Assembly: GCF_003917135.1 (NCBI RefSeq)
Contig: NZ_RPDI01000004.1
Span: forward strand, 88,495-152,494
DNA from: Leucobacter chromiireducens
Lineage (GTDB): Bacteria > Actinomycetota > Actinomycetes > Actinomycetales > Microbacteriaceae
DNA length: 64,000 nucleotides
Reading direction: 5' to 3'
Every line of letters begins with the position of its first letter. Position 1 is the first letter of the stretch. The position numbers and the translations under genes were made by a program. Positions 1 through 8,510 of the stretch are shown in pieces. The notes under the pieces were generated by a model that did no database searches, was not told the DNA's origin, and worked only from the letters and a program-made list of their open reading frames with translations.

Positions 1-178
1 CGCGGTGGTGGCGGCTGATCAGGCGCCGCAGGTGGCCGCCGCGCTCACCGCCGAGGGGCTCGACACCTGGGTGGCCGGCACCGTCTCGAGCGCTGCGCGC
101 GACTTCGCCGGCTTCGAGCAGGGCGCGAAGGGCGTCGACGGCGGCGCGGTGCGCCTCGTCGGCGGCTACGCGGCGTAG
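1..178 (+). CDS. purM: Phosphoribosylformylglycinamidine cyclo-ligase, C-terminal end (partial)
   Basis: Only the last 58 codons (frame from base 2) are present, ending at TAG 176-178. The tail reads GAKGVDGGAVRLVGGY near the end and WVAGTV earlier, which matches the C-terminus of actinobacterial PurM (AIR synthetase, fifth step of purine synthesis, ATP-dependent ring closure of FGAM to AIR). The rest of the gene lies upstream of the window. It converges on ispF, with a long palindrome between them. The call rests on a short fragment, so another ATP-grasp-like purine enzyme cannot be fully excluded. Confidence 0.75.
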   Translation, partial: AVVAADQAPQVAAALTAEGLDTWVAGTVSSAARDFAGFEQGAKGVDGGAVRLVGGYAA

Positions 179-182
179 GGCC

Positions 183-270
183 CGGGGGCTCCGGGGGCTC
201 CGGTTCCGGGTGCTCCGGTCCCGGGAGCTCCGCCTCCGGTCGCTCCGCCTCCGGTCGCTCCGCCCCTTCC
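183..270. repeat. GC-rich low-complexity GCTCCG repeats after purM
   Basis: Between purM and the palindrome the sequence is a run of degenerate GCTCCGG / GCTCCGCCTCCGGTC units. It carries no plausible gene of its own and looks like a locally expanded simple sequence. Confidence 0.5.
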
Positions 271-304
271 TGCCGCCCGGCCCTCCGCTTCACCGGATTG
301 CTTC

Positions 305-345
305 GAGTCTGATCCGGTACGGTGCGCCTGAACCGGATCAAACTC
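305..345. repeat. GATCCGGT/ACCGGATC palindrome, copy A (convergent purM/ispF junction)
   Basis: Arms 305-318 (GAGTCTGATCCGGT) and 332-345 (ACCGGATCAAACTC) pair over 14 bp with one mismatch around a 13-nt loop. The same core arms occur at 16244-16279 and 30786-30844, always between convergent genes. It can act as a two-way terminator and/or be a REP-like dispersed element. Confidence 0.7.
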
Positions 346-380
346 GCACTAAATGGCTGGAGGCTGGGCGAGAACGGGGC

Positions 381-857
381 TCAGGGGCGCTCGCGCCGCT
401 CGATCAGCGCCGTCGCAATCGCCGCGAGGCCCTCGCCGCGGCCCGTGAAGCCCAGCCGATCGGTGGTGGTCGCCGACAGCGACACCGGGGCGCCGACCAG
501 CTCGCTCATGACGCGCTGCGCCTCCTCCCGGCGCGCGGCGAACCGCGGCCGGTTGCCGACGATCTGCACACTCACGTTCACCGGCGCGAAGCCGGACGCC
601 GCGAGCCGCTCGAGCGCGAGCCGCACGAAGCCGGTGCTCGCGGCGCCCTCGGTTCCCGGCTCGTCGACGCCGACCAGGCCGCCGATGTCCCCGAGGCCGG
701 CGGCCGACAGCAGTGCGTCGACCACCGCGTGGCACACCGCGTCGCCGTCGCTGTGCCCGGACAGCCCCGGCTCGCCCGGCCACTCCAGACCGGCCAGCCA
801 GAGCGGCGCTGAGCTGTCGTAGGCGTGCACATCGAAGCCGTTGCCGACCCGGATCAT
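381..857 (-). CDS. ispF: 2-C-methyl-D-erythritol 2,4-cyclodiphosphate synthase
   Basis: A 158-residue protein of normal family length. It converts CDP-ME 2-phosphate to MEcPP, releasing CMP, in the non-mevalonate isoprenoid pathway. The metal site is visible as GFDVHAY (Asp9, His11) with SGHSDGDAVCH (His43), and the C-terminal ATTTDRLGFTGRGEG signature is present. Its ATG overlaps the ispD stop by ATGA, so the two are translationally coupled, in the same order as M. tuberculosis carD-ispD-ispF. The next two genes of that mycobacterial block, cysS and the TrmH-family methyltransferase, occur about 10 kb away in this window. Confidence 0.96.
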   Translation of the reverse strand: MIRVGNGFDVHAYDSSAPLWLAGLEWPGEPGLSGHSDGDAVCHAVVDALLSAAGLGDIGGLVGVDEPGTEGAASTGFVRLALERLAASGFAPVNVSVQIVGNRPRFAARREEAQRVMSELVGAPVSLSATTTDRLGFTGRGEGLAAIATALIERRERP

Positions 858-1618
858 GCGTCCGCCCCGAGGCCGAGCGCGTTCGCGGTGAGGAAGTAGT
901 CGAGGATCGGGAGGTCTTCCTGGGTGGTGAGCTTGTGCGCGCGCAGCTCGCCGGGGACCGTGCGCACCTGCCCGCCGAAGCGCTGTACGACTTCGGCGTC
1001 GTCGGTGGGCAGCGCGTCGCCCGCGCCGTCCGGGCGGGCCGAGTGCGCGGCAGCGAGCAGCTCGCGGGGGAACCCCTGCGGGGTCTGCACAGCGACCAGG
1101 GGCGCGCGGTCGACGGTGTCGTGTACCACCCCGTCGCTGCCGACGCGCTTGAGCGTGTCGGCGACGGGCAGCGCTGGCACCACGGAGTCGCCGGTGCGCG
1201 CAACCTCGGCGGCGACGCGCTCGAACAGTTCGGCGCTCGCGAAGGGGCGCGCGGCGTCGTGCACGAGCACCGTCTCAACGCTGCTCGGCAGGGCCTCCAG
1301 GCCGAAGCGCACGGACTCGTGGCGCTCGCGGCCGCCGGCCACCACGGAGACGCTCCACTCGGAGTCGCGCGGCAGGATCGTGTCAACGAGTTCGAGCGTT
1401 TGCGGTGCGCGCGCCTCGGGGATCACGAGCACGAGGTGTCCCGCGTGCGGGAGCGAGGTGACGACGCTGATGCCGAACTCGATCAGGGTGCGCCCGCGCA
1501 GCTCCACAAACGCTTTCGGGATCTCGGCGCCGAGCCGGCGGCCGGCGCCGGCACCCACCAGGATCACCCCGAGCGTGGGGAGTCGGTGTGTCGCAGAGTC
1601 AGAGTGATGCGCGCTCAT
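854..1618 (-). CDS. ispD: 2-C-methyl-D-erythritol 4-phosphate cytidylyltransferase
   Basis: A 254-residue cytidylyltransferase that makes CDP-ME from MEP and CTP. The nucleotide-binding loop is GAGAGRRLGAEIPKAF (Gly-rich loop plus conserved Lys) and VLVHDAARPF is the family signature. The open frame extends 41 codons further upstream into carD, but the ATG at 1618 is chosen: it lies after the carD terminator and exactly 6 nt downstream of a TACGCT -10-like hexamer, suggesting a leaderless mRNA of its own. It overlaps ispF by 4 bp. Confidence 0.95.
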   Translation of the reverse strand: MSAHHSDSATHRLPTLGVILVGAGAGRRLGAEIPKAFVELRGRTLIEFGISVVTSLPHAGHLVLVIPEARAPQTLELVDTILPRDSEWSVSVVAGGRERHESVRFGLEALPSSVETVLVHDAARPFASAELFERVAAEVARTGDSVVPALPVADTLKRVGSDGVVHDTVDRAPLVAVQTPQGFPRELLAAAHSARPDGAGDALPTDDAEVVQRFGGQVRTVPGELRAHKLTTQEDLPILDYFLTANALGLGADA

Positions 1619-1624
1619 AGTCCC

Positions 1625-1630
1625 AGCGTA
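1625..1630 (-). promoter_or_regulatory. Leaderless -10 element of ispD
   Basis: On the minus strand TACGCT is followed by six bases and the ispD ATG, which places the transcription start at or next to the start codon. No Shine-Dalgarno sequence is present. Confidence 0.5.
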
Positions 1631-1641
1631 CCCGTGGCGAA

Positions 1642-1678
1642 AACACAACGCCCCGCAGCGAGTGCGGGGCGTTGTGTT
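1642..1678 (-). terminator. carD terminator
   Basis: A perfect 16-bp stem (1642-1657 with 1663-1678) closes a 5-nt loop between the carD stop and the ispD start. On the minus strand the stem is followed by TTT. It separates carD from ispDF transcription. Confidence 0.8.
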
Positions 1679-1694
1679 CCGGCGTTGCCGATGC

Positions 1695-2180
1695 TCAGGA
1701 AGCGAGCACCTCATCGAGGACGGCGCCAGCCTTTTCCTCATCAGTCTTCTCCGCGAGTGCGAGCTCCGACACGAGGATCTGCCGCGCCTTCGCGAGCATG
1801 CGCTTCTCTCCCGCGGAGAGCGAGCGAACCTCCTGATCTCGACGCCACAGGTCGCGCACGACCTCGGACACCTTGATCACGTCACCGGATGCGAGCTTCT
1901 CAAGGTTGGCCTTGTAGCGGCGGGACCAGTTCGTCGGCTCCTCGGTGAAGGGGGCGCGAAGCACCTCAAACACGCGCTCCAGGCCTTCCTTGTCGATCAC
2001 GTCGCGAACGCCGACGAGATCGCAGTTCTCGGCGGGAACCTCAATGGTGAGATCGCCCTGGTTGACCTGCAGCTTCAGGAAAAGCTTTTCCTCGCCGCCC
2101 AGCTTGCGCTTCTTCACCTCGATGATCTTGGCTGCGCCGTGGTGGGGGTAGACGACGGTCTCTCCGACCTCAAATTGCAT
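1695..2180 (-). CDS. carD: CarD-family RNA polymerase-binding transcription factor
   Basis: A 161-residue protein with the two CarD parts: an N-terminal RNAP beta-subunit-interacting domain (about residues 1-60, starting [13 protein letters not shown]) and a helical C-terminal DNA-contacting domain. The conserved Trp that wedges at the upstream edge of the transcription bubble is at residue 85 ([10 protein letters not shown]). It stabilises open complexes at rRNA and many other promoters. The ATG is preceded by AAAGGAG. It lies divergent to the lpqE-like gene and upstream of ispDF, as in mycobacteria, but has its own terminator. Confidence 0.97.
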   Translation of the reverse strand: MQFEVGETVVYPHHGAAKIIEVKKRKLGGEEKLFLKLQVNQGDLTIEVPAENCDLVGVRDVIDKEGLERVFEVLRAPFTEEPTNWSRRYKANLEKLASGDVIKVSEVVRDLWRRDQEVRSLSAGEKRMLAKARQILVSELALAEKTDEEKAGAVLDEVLAS

Positions 2181-2235
2181 CGAGTGGCTCCTTTACAGTC
2201 CAACCACTAGGATACCACACCTCACACCTCCGGGG

Positions 2236-2249
2236 TTAGGCTTGCCTAA
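2236..2249. promoter_or_regulatory. Possible iron-box-like palindrome between carD and the lipoprotein gene
   Basis: TTAGGCTTGCCTAA has perfect 6-bp arms (TTAGGC/GCCTAA). The arms resemble half-sites of the DtxR/IdeR box, but the spacing is shorter than the 19-bp consensus. It is 56 bp upstream of carD and about 100 bp upstream of the lipoprotein gene. The regulator is an inference. Confidence 0.35.
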
Positions 2250-2349
2250 GCTGCAGCCCCAGCGCGGGGGCGGGTATGATGAGAGTTGACTGTGTGCGCC
2301 GGTACAGTGGAGCACACGCACAGATTCGCCCACGGCTCGGAGGACCACC

Positions 2350-2886
2350 TTGAAGATTCGGATTGCCTCGTCTATTGCGATCGCGGCGGCCCTCGCCCTG
2401 GGCGCGACCGGATGCAGCCTGATCGCCCCGCAGGGAACGCTCAAGCCCTACGCTCCGAGCGACGGCGTCGACGTCAACGTCGAGGGTGTCGATGTGCGCA
2501 ACATCATGCTGATCGCTGACGAGAGCGGCGAGAACTTCAACGTGGTCTTCGGTGCCGTGAACCTCACGGGCGCTGAGCAGGAGCTCGCGGTGACGTTCAT
2601 GAACGAGGGCACGCAGCAGGCGCGCGCCGAGTTCACCGTGCCGACCGGCAACACGCTCTTCGGCAACCCGGCGGGCGAGGAAGCCCCGGTGCTCGTGACG
2701 CTCCCCGGGGTGACCCCCGGCCAGACGGTCGACGCGTACTTCCAGCAGGCTGGCTCCGCCGAGGTTGAGCACCAGGTGCCCGTGCTCGACGGCACGCTCG
2801 CTGAGTACCGCGACTACGTGCTCCCCGCAGACTTCGCGCAGGAGGCCGTGGCCACCGAGGACGACGCGGAGGCCGCAGGCAACTAG
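2350..2886 (+). CDS. LpqE-like conserved lipoprotein
   Basis: A 178-residue exported lipoprotein: basic start, hydrophobic stretch, then lipobox GATGC with the lipidated Cys at residue 22. The mature part is rich in beta-strand pattern (VVFGAVNLTG, ELAVTFMNEG, LVTLPGVTPGQTV) and ends acidic. It starts with TTG, supported by GGAGG 7 nt upstream. A lipoprotein of similar size (LpqE, Rv3584) lies divergent to carD in M. tuberculosis, so the position supports orthology. Function unknown; a role in the envelope is all that can be inferred. Confidence 0.75.
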   Translation: MKIRIASSIAIAAALALGATGCSLIAPQGTLKPYAPSDGVDVNVEGVDVRNIMLIADESGENFNVVFGAVNLTGAEQELAVTFMNEGTQQARAEFTVPTGNTLFGNPAGEEAPVLVTLPGVTPGQTVDAYFQQAGSAEVEHQVPVLDGTLAEYRDYVLPADFAQEAVATEDDAEAAGN

Positions 2887-2901
2887 CCGCAGCGCCCGCG
2901 C

Positions 2902-2937
2902 CGAACGCCCCCGAGGAGTGATCCTCGGGGGCGTTCG
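2902..2937. terminator. Two-way terminator between the lipoprotein gene and the DNA polymerase gene
   Basis: A perfect 16-bp stem (2902-2917 with 2922-2937) closes a 4-nt loop at the junction of two convergent genes. Confidence 0.8.
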
Positions 2938-2959
2938 TGCGTTCCCCCGCGCACTGCCG

Positions 2960-4714
2960 CTACTTCGCGGAAGCGCGGGTGACGATGGCGAGGTCGAGTG
3001 GGAAGTCGATGGGGGCGCCGGGGAAGAGGAGGCGCGCCGCATCGTCGGCGGCCGCACGCACCGCACCGGCCGCGCGCTCGGCCTGCTCGTGCGGGGCATG
3101 CACGATGACCTCGTCGTGGAGGAAGAACACCAGGTGCGCGCGGCGTGCGAAGAGCGGCCCCGATGCCGGCGCCTGCGGGGCGTCCGTGATCTCGGGCAGC
3201 TCGGCCAGGCGACCGCGGAGGCTCGCGAGCCAGGTGAGCGCCCACTCGGCCGCGGTGCCCTGCACCACGAAGTTGCGGGTGAAGCGGCCGAACTCGTGGG
3301 CCGAGCGCCGCGCGTGCGCCTCGTCCGCGCCGGTGGCGCCAGGCAGGCTCGCGCGCGCCTGCGTGTCGAACCACTCGGGTTCCGGCCGCGGGGAGGTGCG
3401 CCCGAGGCGCGTGCTCACGCTGCCGCCGCGCTCCCCGGTGGCCGCGGCCTGGTCGACGAGGGCCATCGCGGTGGGGTAGCTGCGGCGAAGGCGCGGCGCG
3501 AGCCTGCCGGACTCGCCGGTGGTCGCCCCGTACATGGCGCCGAGCATGGCGAACTTCGCCTCCTCGCGCGTAGCAACGGCGCCGGACTGCACCACGCCGG
3601 TGTAGAGGTCGGTGCCGCGCGCGGCAGCGGCAAGCGCGTGATCCCCGGCGTGCGCCGCGAGGACGCGCGGCTCCAGCTGCGACACGTCGGCGGTGATGAG
3701 TCGCCAGCCGGGATCGGCGCGGAGCGCGGGGCGGAGCTGCCTGGGGATCTGGAGGGCACCGCCGCCGCTCGACGCCCAGCGCCCGGTCGGCACGCCGCCT
3801 GGCACGTACACCGGCCGGTACCTCCCGTCGCGCACCCACTCGTCGAGCCACGCCCAGCCGTTTGCCGAGAGGAGGCGCGCGAGCTTCTTGTAGTGCAACA
3901 GCGGCGCGATCGCCGGGTGCTCGTGCTCCATCAGCTCCCACTGCGAGGTGGATGCGACGTCGATGCCGGCTCGGCGGAGCGCGCGGACGAGCTTCGGCGG
4001 GGAATCGAGGCTGGCGCTCGGGTCGCCGAGCGCCAGGCGCACCGCTTCGGCGAGTTCGAGCATGCGCGCCGGTTTCACGTGGAGCGGTGGCCGCGGGCCC
4101 AGCTGCGCTTCGAGGATGCGCTCGTGCTCCAAGGTGTCCCAGGGGAGGCCGGCGTCGCTCATCTCGGCCGCGATGAGGGCGCCGGCCGACTCGGCGGCGA
4201 GCAGCATGCGCAGGCCACCGTCCGCCGCGCTGGCATCACGCTGCCGAAGCCACTCGGCCCGCGCGGCCTCCCAGTCGTGCGGCACCGCGGTCGCGGAGGG
4301 CGGCGGTGTCGCGGCGAGATCGAACAGGGTGGGCACCGCCGGATCGGTGGCAGGCGCCTCCGGCGGCACGAACGGCACGTCCCACGCGGTCGCCGCGCGC
4401 AGCGGTGCGGGATCAGGGACGCGCTCCGATCTCGCCAGGATCGCGTGGCAGAGCCGGAGGTCGTGGCAGCGCGCAACGCGCACGCCCGCCGCGAGGAGCC
4501 GCGGGTACCAGTGCGCCGTGTCACTCCACACCCAGCGAACCGTGCCTGCGGCCTCGCGCTCGGCGACGAAACCGGGGAGCTCTGCCTGGCTGAGCTCTAC
4601 CTGCTCACCCGCGCCATCGAGCGGGAGCGCGGTGATCTCCGCTGCTGCGGACTCGCCGAGCACCCACGCCGTCGCCGCGCGCTGGGGCACGGGAGGAACT
4701 GGCTGCGTGGTCAC
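2960..4714 (-). CDS. Family A DNA polymerase without 5' nuclease domain
   Basis: A 584-residue protein resembling the actinobacterial group annotated as bifunctional 3'-5' exonuclease/DNA polymerase, not the ~900-residue PolA. All three polymerase motifs are visible in the C-terminal half: motif A ITADVSQLEPR (metal-binding Asp), motif B REEAKFAMLGAMYGATTG (Arg, Lys, Tyr-Gly) and motif C FLHDEVIVHAP. The N-terminal ~200 residues would be the exonuclease-like region, where no clear catalytic acids are recognised. It starts with GTG, 6 nt after TAGCCT, suggesting a leaderless transcript. Probably a repair or accessory polymerase. Confidence 0.85.
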   Translation of the reverse strand: MTTQPVPPVPQRAATAWVLGESAAAEITALPLDGAGEQVELSQAELPGFVAEREAAGTVRWVWSDTAHWYPRLLAAGVRVARCHDLRLCHAILARSERVPDPAPLRAATAWDVPFVPPEAPATDPAVPTLFDLAATPPPSATAVPHDWEAARAEWLRQRDASAADGGLRMLLAAESAGALIAAEMSDAGLPWDTLEHERILEAQLGPRPPLHVKPARMLELAEAVRLALGDPSASLDSPPKLVRALRRAGIDVASTSQWELMEHEHPAIAPLLHYKKLARLLSANGWAWLDEWVRDGRYRPVYVPGGVPTGRWASSGGGALQIPRQLRPALRADPGWRLITADVSQLEPRVLAAHAGDHALAAAARGTDLYTGVVQSGAVATREEAKFAMLGAMYGATTGESGRLAPRLRRSYPTAMALVDQAAATGERGGSVSTRLGRTSPRPEPEWFDTQARASLPGATGADEAHARRSAHEFGRFTRNFVVQGTAAEWALTWLASLRGRLAELPEITDAPQAPASGPLFARRAHLVFFLHDEVIVHAPHEQAERAAGAVRAAADDAARLLFPGAPIDFPLDLAIVTRASAK

Positions 4715-4720
4715 GCGATC

Positions 4721-4726
4721 AGGCTA
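4721..4726 (-). promoter_or_regulatory. Leaderless -10 element of the DNA polymerase gene
   Basis: TAGCCT on the minus strand lies 6 nt before the GTG start; no ribosome binding site is visible. Confidence 0.5.
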
Positions 4727-4803
4727 TCGGCAGCCACCGACACGAGCGCCCGGCGCTCCGCGGTCCCGGTGCCGGCGGCTCCCCGCCGGCACCGGGACGC
4801 CGA

Positions 4804-6219
4804 CTATGCCCTCCCGGCGGAGAGCCGCAGCGTCGCGGCCGCCTCTGCCGCGAGCTTGCGCTTGAGTTCGAGCGACTCGCCAATCTCCGTCGCGAGCCGC
4901 GGCCGATTCGCGATCAGCTCGTCGAGCGTCGCGATCGGGATCCTGAGCAGGGTGAGGATCTCGCCGGCCACCGCGACGGACTGCGAGGGCTCGCGCGTGA
5001 GCGCGGTGAGGCCGAGCAGGTCCCCCGCCGTCGCTGCGGTGAACTCGAGCCGGCCACCCTCCGCTTCGAGCGCGATCGAGGCGCGCCCCGAGATCACGAT
5101 GTACACGGCATCGGGGATGGCCCCGGTGGGGAGCACCACCTCGCCGACGCCGTAGCGCACGAGACGCGCGGTGGCGAGGAGCAGCGCGCGGCCCTCCTCG
5201 CGGAGGTGCAGCGTTGGGGCGACCGCCTCGACGGCCGCCTCGAGCCGCTCTGGCTCGGCGATCGGATCGGTCGAATCGCCGTCGAGGGCGAAGCCGCGCC
5301 GGCGTGCCGCGTACCAGAGCCAGGACAGGTACAGCGTTTGCGCGCGCTGCGCGTCCGCAGGCCCGTCGACGGGGATCGTGACCTCGAACGCGCCGTTGCC
5401 GCCGTACTCGACGGCGACCGGCTCGTCCTGCCGCCGCTGGGGGAGCCCGTTCGCCACGTCGCGGAGCAGCGCGATCACCTCGTGCGGCGGATCGTCGGTG
5501 GTGAACTTCACCGCGGTCGTTGCCGCGTACGGCCCGTCGGGCTCGCTGAGGTTCGTGAACGACGCGCCGGACAGCGTGGAGTTCGGCACGATCTGGATCC
5601 CGGATCCGGTATCAATGTGCACCGCGCGCCAGTTCACCTCGACGACGCGCCCGCGCACGCTGCCGGTGTCGAGCCAGTCGCCGATCTTGAACGGCTGCTC
5701 GAACAAGAGCAGCAGGCCCGAGATGACCCCGCCGACCGCGTTCTGGAGCGCGAGGCCGATCACGATGGAGGTGACGCCGAGCGCGGCGAAGAGCCCGCCA
5801 ACATCCGCCTTCCACACCCAGGAGAAGAGGATCGCGAGGCCCACCACCACGAGCGCGAGCCGACCGATCTCAATGAAGATCGACGGGATGCGCTCGCGCC
5901 AGGACCCCTGCCTCGCGTTGGCGAAGAGCGCAGCGTTGAACGAGGAGAGCACCAGCAGGATCACGAGGAACCCGAAGACCGTCGCGGCGATCCTCACCCA
6001 GACGAGATCCGCTGGGGATCGCATCGCGAAGCCGAGCAGCGCGAACACCGCGCCCGCGGGGATCACCCAGTTGCGCAGCAACCGCATCGGCCCAGCGAGC
6101 GGGTGATTTCGGCGCGACAGCGCCGTGATGAGCTCGGTGAGGCCGACGAGCACCACCGGCACGATCACAGCGAGCGCGATGACCCACCAGGTCCAGGCCT
6201 GGCTGAAGAGCTCGGCCAT
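4804..6219 (-). CDS. MscS-family channel with C-terminal cyclic-nucleotide-binding domain
   Basis: A 471-residue membrane protein. The N-terminal ~170 residues hold several hydrophobic spans; the pore helix and beta domain of MscS follow (ALGVTSIVIGLALQNAVGG, then FKIGDWLDTGSVRGRVVEVNWR). Residues from about 340 form a CNB-like domain (LVRYGVGEVVLPTG, AVYIVISGRASIALEAEGG). Family knowledge: such channels gate on membrane tension and/or bound cAMP or cGMP. The ATG at 6219 is chosen over a 38-codon Ser/Arg-rich upstream extension that overlaps the cyclase gene; the cyclase stop ends one base before it. The pair resembles M. tuberculosis Rv2434c-Rv2435c. Confidence 0.9.
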   Translation of the reverse strand: MAELFSQAWTWWVIALAVIVPVVLVGLTELITALSRRNHPLAGPMRLLRNWVIPAGAVFALLGFAMRSPADLVWVRIAATVFGFLVILLVLSSFNAALFANARQGSWRERIPSIFIEIGRLALVVVGLAILFSWVWKADVGGLFAALGVTSIVIGLALQNAVGGVISGLLLLFEQPFKIGDWLDTGSVRGRVVEVNWRAVHIDTGSGIQIVPNSTLSGASFTNLSEPDGPYAATTAVKFTTDDPPHEVIALLRDVANGLPQRRQDEPVAVEYGGNGAFEVTIPVDGPADAQRAQTLYLSWLWYAARRRGFALDGDSTDPIAEPERLEAAVEAVAPTLHLREEGRALLLATARLVRYGVGEVVLPTGAIPDAVYIVISGRASIALEAEGGRLEFTAATAGDLLGLTALTREPSQSVAVAGEILTLLRIPIATLDELIANRPRLATEIGESLELKRKLAAEAAATLRLSAGRA

Positions 6220-6220
6220 G

Positions 6221-8386
6221 CTAGGCGACCTTCCAGACGGTCTCGGTCTTGCCGTGCGACTCGACGGTGCCGGCCTCCGTGAACTCGAAGATCTCCTGCG
6301 TGCGCTCGTACACCGTCTGGCTGACGTAGACACCGGGATCCCCCGTGACCGAGCGCACGCGGTACGCGAGGCTCACCGCGTCGCCCCAGAGGTCGTAGGC
6401 GAGCGAGGTGCGCGCGACGAGACCGCTCGTCACCGTTCCCGTGTCGACACCGGCGCGCACCGAGATGCTCGACCGGTTCTGCGCGTTGAACCGCTCGACG
6501 ACGGTGAGCAGCGAGCGGGCGAACTCGACGCTGCGGCGCACGTTGTCCACGCGTGGGACCACGAGGCCGGAGGAGACGAGGTAGCCGCCGCGGAGCGTGC
6601 GCACCTTCTCGACTCCCGCCTTCTCAGCTGCCTCGTCGAACCCTCGCATCAGCGCGTTCAGCTGGCTGACCTCCTCCTCGGGGCTGAGGCCGCGCGCGTA
6701 CTCGTCGAAGCCGACGAGCTCGGCGAACACCACGGAGACCTTCTCGTGCGCCTCCGAGATCGTCTCGTCGCCCTGCTTGTAGCGCGCCGCAACGCTCTCG
6801 GGCATGAGCGTGTGGAGCAGCTTCTCGTTCTCGACGCGCTGCTCCTCGAGGAGGTCCTGCTTGAGGCGCAGGCTCGACGCCATGTCGTTGAACGCGCTGC
6901 CCAGCCCGCCGAACTCGTCGCGTGAGTGCTCGGGGACGCGCACGTCGAGGTCGCCCTCGGCGATGCGGTGCGTCGCGTCGACGAGGCGACGGATCGGCCG
7001 GGTGAACACCTGCGCGAGGACCAGCGACAGCAGCGAGACGGCGACCATGATGCCCAGGAGCGAGAGCAGCACGTTGCGCGTGAACGTCGACACCGGCGCG
7101 AACGCTTCGTCGGTGTCGATGCGCGCGACGATCATCCAGTCCACGTCCTCGATCTCGAGCGGCGCGTACGCGGTGATGCTCTCGCCACCGATGTAGTCGC
7201 GGCCGACGATCGCGCCCGATTCCCCGGCCTTCGAGGACTCGACGGCCTGCGTGTTCACCCGCTGCAGCATGGTGGTGCCGCCGACATCGACGATGCGCTG
7301 GGCGGTCTCCGGCGAGTTGCCGCCGTTGATCGCGCGCTGCGCGTAGGTGTCCGGATCCTCGATCAGCCGGCGCGAGTTGCTGCGCATCAGCCCGTCGCGG
7401 CCGACGAGATACACCTCGCCGGTCTTCCCGAGCCCCTGCTCGGCCCAGAGCTCATCGCCGGTCATCACATCGTTGATGCGGTCGATCGACACCTGGAATG
7501 CGATCGCGCCGGTGATCCCGCTGTCGTTGCCGACGGGGGACACGACCCACAGCGCCGGAACGTTGAGCGATGGGATCCAGCGTTCGAAGTCGGTCATCAT
7601 GACCGTGTTGACGCTGTTCGTCGCGATGGCGGCCTGATACTCATCGGTGAGCGCCGACTCACGGTACGGGCCGGTGTTGATGTTGGTGCCGAGCTCCGTC
7701 CCCTTGAACGCGGAGAACACCACGTCACCGTCGAGGTTGAGCAGCAGCGCGTCCTCATACCCCGCCTGATCGATGAGGCGCGTGAAGTAGTCGCCGTAGC
7801 GCTCCGCCGTCGCGGAGTACCGGGTGCCGTCGCCGGTGTCGTTGGTGCGCAGCAGCGTGTCGTAGTCGGCGTCGAAGTCGGTGTTCTTCACCGTGTACTG
7901 CAGCTGCAGATACTTGCCAGCGGTCGATTCGGGGATGAACGCGCTGTCGCCGTACGACTGGTCGGCGCGCGCCTCCAGCTGCGGAATGAACGCGTCGGCG
8001 TAGTACGCGGCGAGCCGCTCGTCGGCGGCCTCGTCGATCGTGACGGAGCTCGCGAGGTCGTCGAAGGCGGCGTTCATCTCGCGCGACAGCGTCTGCGCGC
8101 TGAGGTTGCGCGACTGCAGTGACGCGTCGAGCCGGAACGCCCGCACGGCATTCTCGATCTCGGTGGCGCGCATCGAACGGATCGTGGTGAGCTGGTCGAC
8201 CGCCGCGCTGTGCAGCGATTGCCTGCCGTTCACGAAGCCGATCGCCCCAACGACGATGGAGGAGATCAGGCTCACGCCCAGCAGCATGACGAGCAGTTTC
8301 GATTGAATGCTCAGCCCGCCCAGTCTGCGGCGCGGTCTCCTTCCGGTGGTCTCGGTGTTCGTACTGACGGCACCCGCGTCGCTCAT
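6221..8386 (-). CDS. Membrane class III adenylate/guanylate cyclase-like protein with extracellular sensor, probably catalytically degraded
   Basis: A 721-residue protein: cytoplasmic basic start, TM near 30-50, a large extracytoplasmic sensor region (about 51-430, Cache-like, with GKTGEVYLVGRDG), a second TM near 435-460, a HAMP domain (RPIRRLVDATHRIAEGDLDVRV), a short coil and a class III cyclase domain (about 545-721). Several catalytic positions deviate: the first metal Asp is Glu (FAELVGF, about residue 556), the second metal Asp is Gly (TLRGGYLV, about 600), and the ribose-contacting Asn is Ser (DAVSLAYR, about 672), while YDLWGD and the following Arg remain. It is likely inactive or altered, acting as a sensor coupled to the adjacent cNMP-binding channel. 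Confidence 0.88.
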   Translation of the reverse strand: MSDAGAVSTNTETTGRRPRRRLGGLSIQSKLLVMLLGVSLISSIVVGAIGFVNGRQSLHSAAVDQLTTIRSMRATEIENAVRAFRLDASLQSRNLSAQTLSREMNAAFDDLASSVTIDEAADERLAAYYADAFIPQLEARADQSYGDSAFIPESTAGKYLQLQYTVKNTDFDADYDTLLRTNDTGDGTRYSATAERYGDYFTRLIDQAGYEDALLLNLDGDVVFSAFKGTELGTNINTGPYRESALTDEYQAAIATNSVNTVMMTDFERWIPSLNVPALWVVSPVGNDSGITGAIAFQVSIDRINDVMTGDELWAEQGLGKTGEVYLVGRDGLMRSNSRRLIEDPDTYAQRAINGGNSPETAQRIVDVGGTTMLQRVNTQAVESSKAGESGAIVGRDYIGGESITAYAPLEIEDVDWMIVARIDTDEAFAPVSTFTRNVLLSLLGIMVAVSLLSLVLAQVFTRPIRRLVDATHRIAEGDLDVRVPEHSRDEFGGLGSAFNDMASSLRLKQDLLEEQRVENEKLLHTLMPESVAARYKQGDETISEAHEKVSVVFAELVGFDEYARGLSPEEEVSQLNALMRGFDEAAEKAGVEKVRTLRGGYLVSSGLVVPRVDNVRRSVEFARSLLTVVERFNAQNRSSISVRAGVDTGTVTSGLVARTSLAYDLWGDAVSLAYRVRSVTGDPGVYVSQTVYERTQEIFEFTEAGTVESHGKTETVWKVA

Positions 8387-8510
8387 GCATCCCCCAAGAA
8401 AACGGTGAGCCTCGACTGCTCACCCGCACCACAGCTTATGGGCGCTGGGCGGAGCTCCGCATCGGTCATTTGACCCATGACCCCGGCGAGCACGCAGGGC
8501 GGGATCCCGG

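Noticed and set aside
2765..5155. A 796-residue open frame on the plus strand
   Set aside because: Antisense to the DNA polymerase, whose motifs A, B and C are visible.
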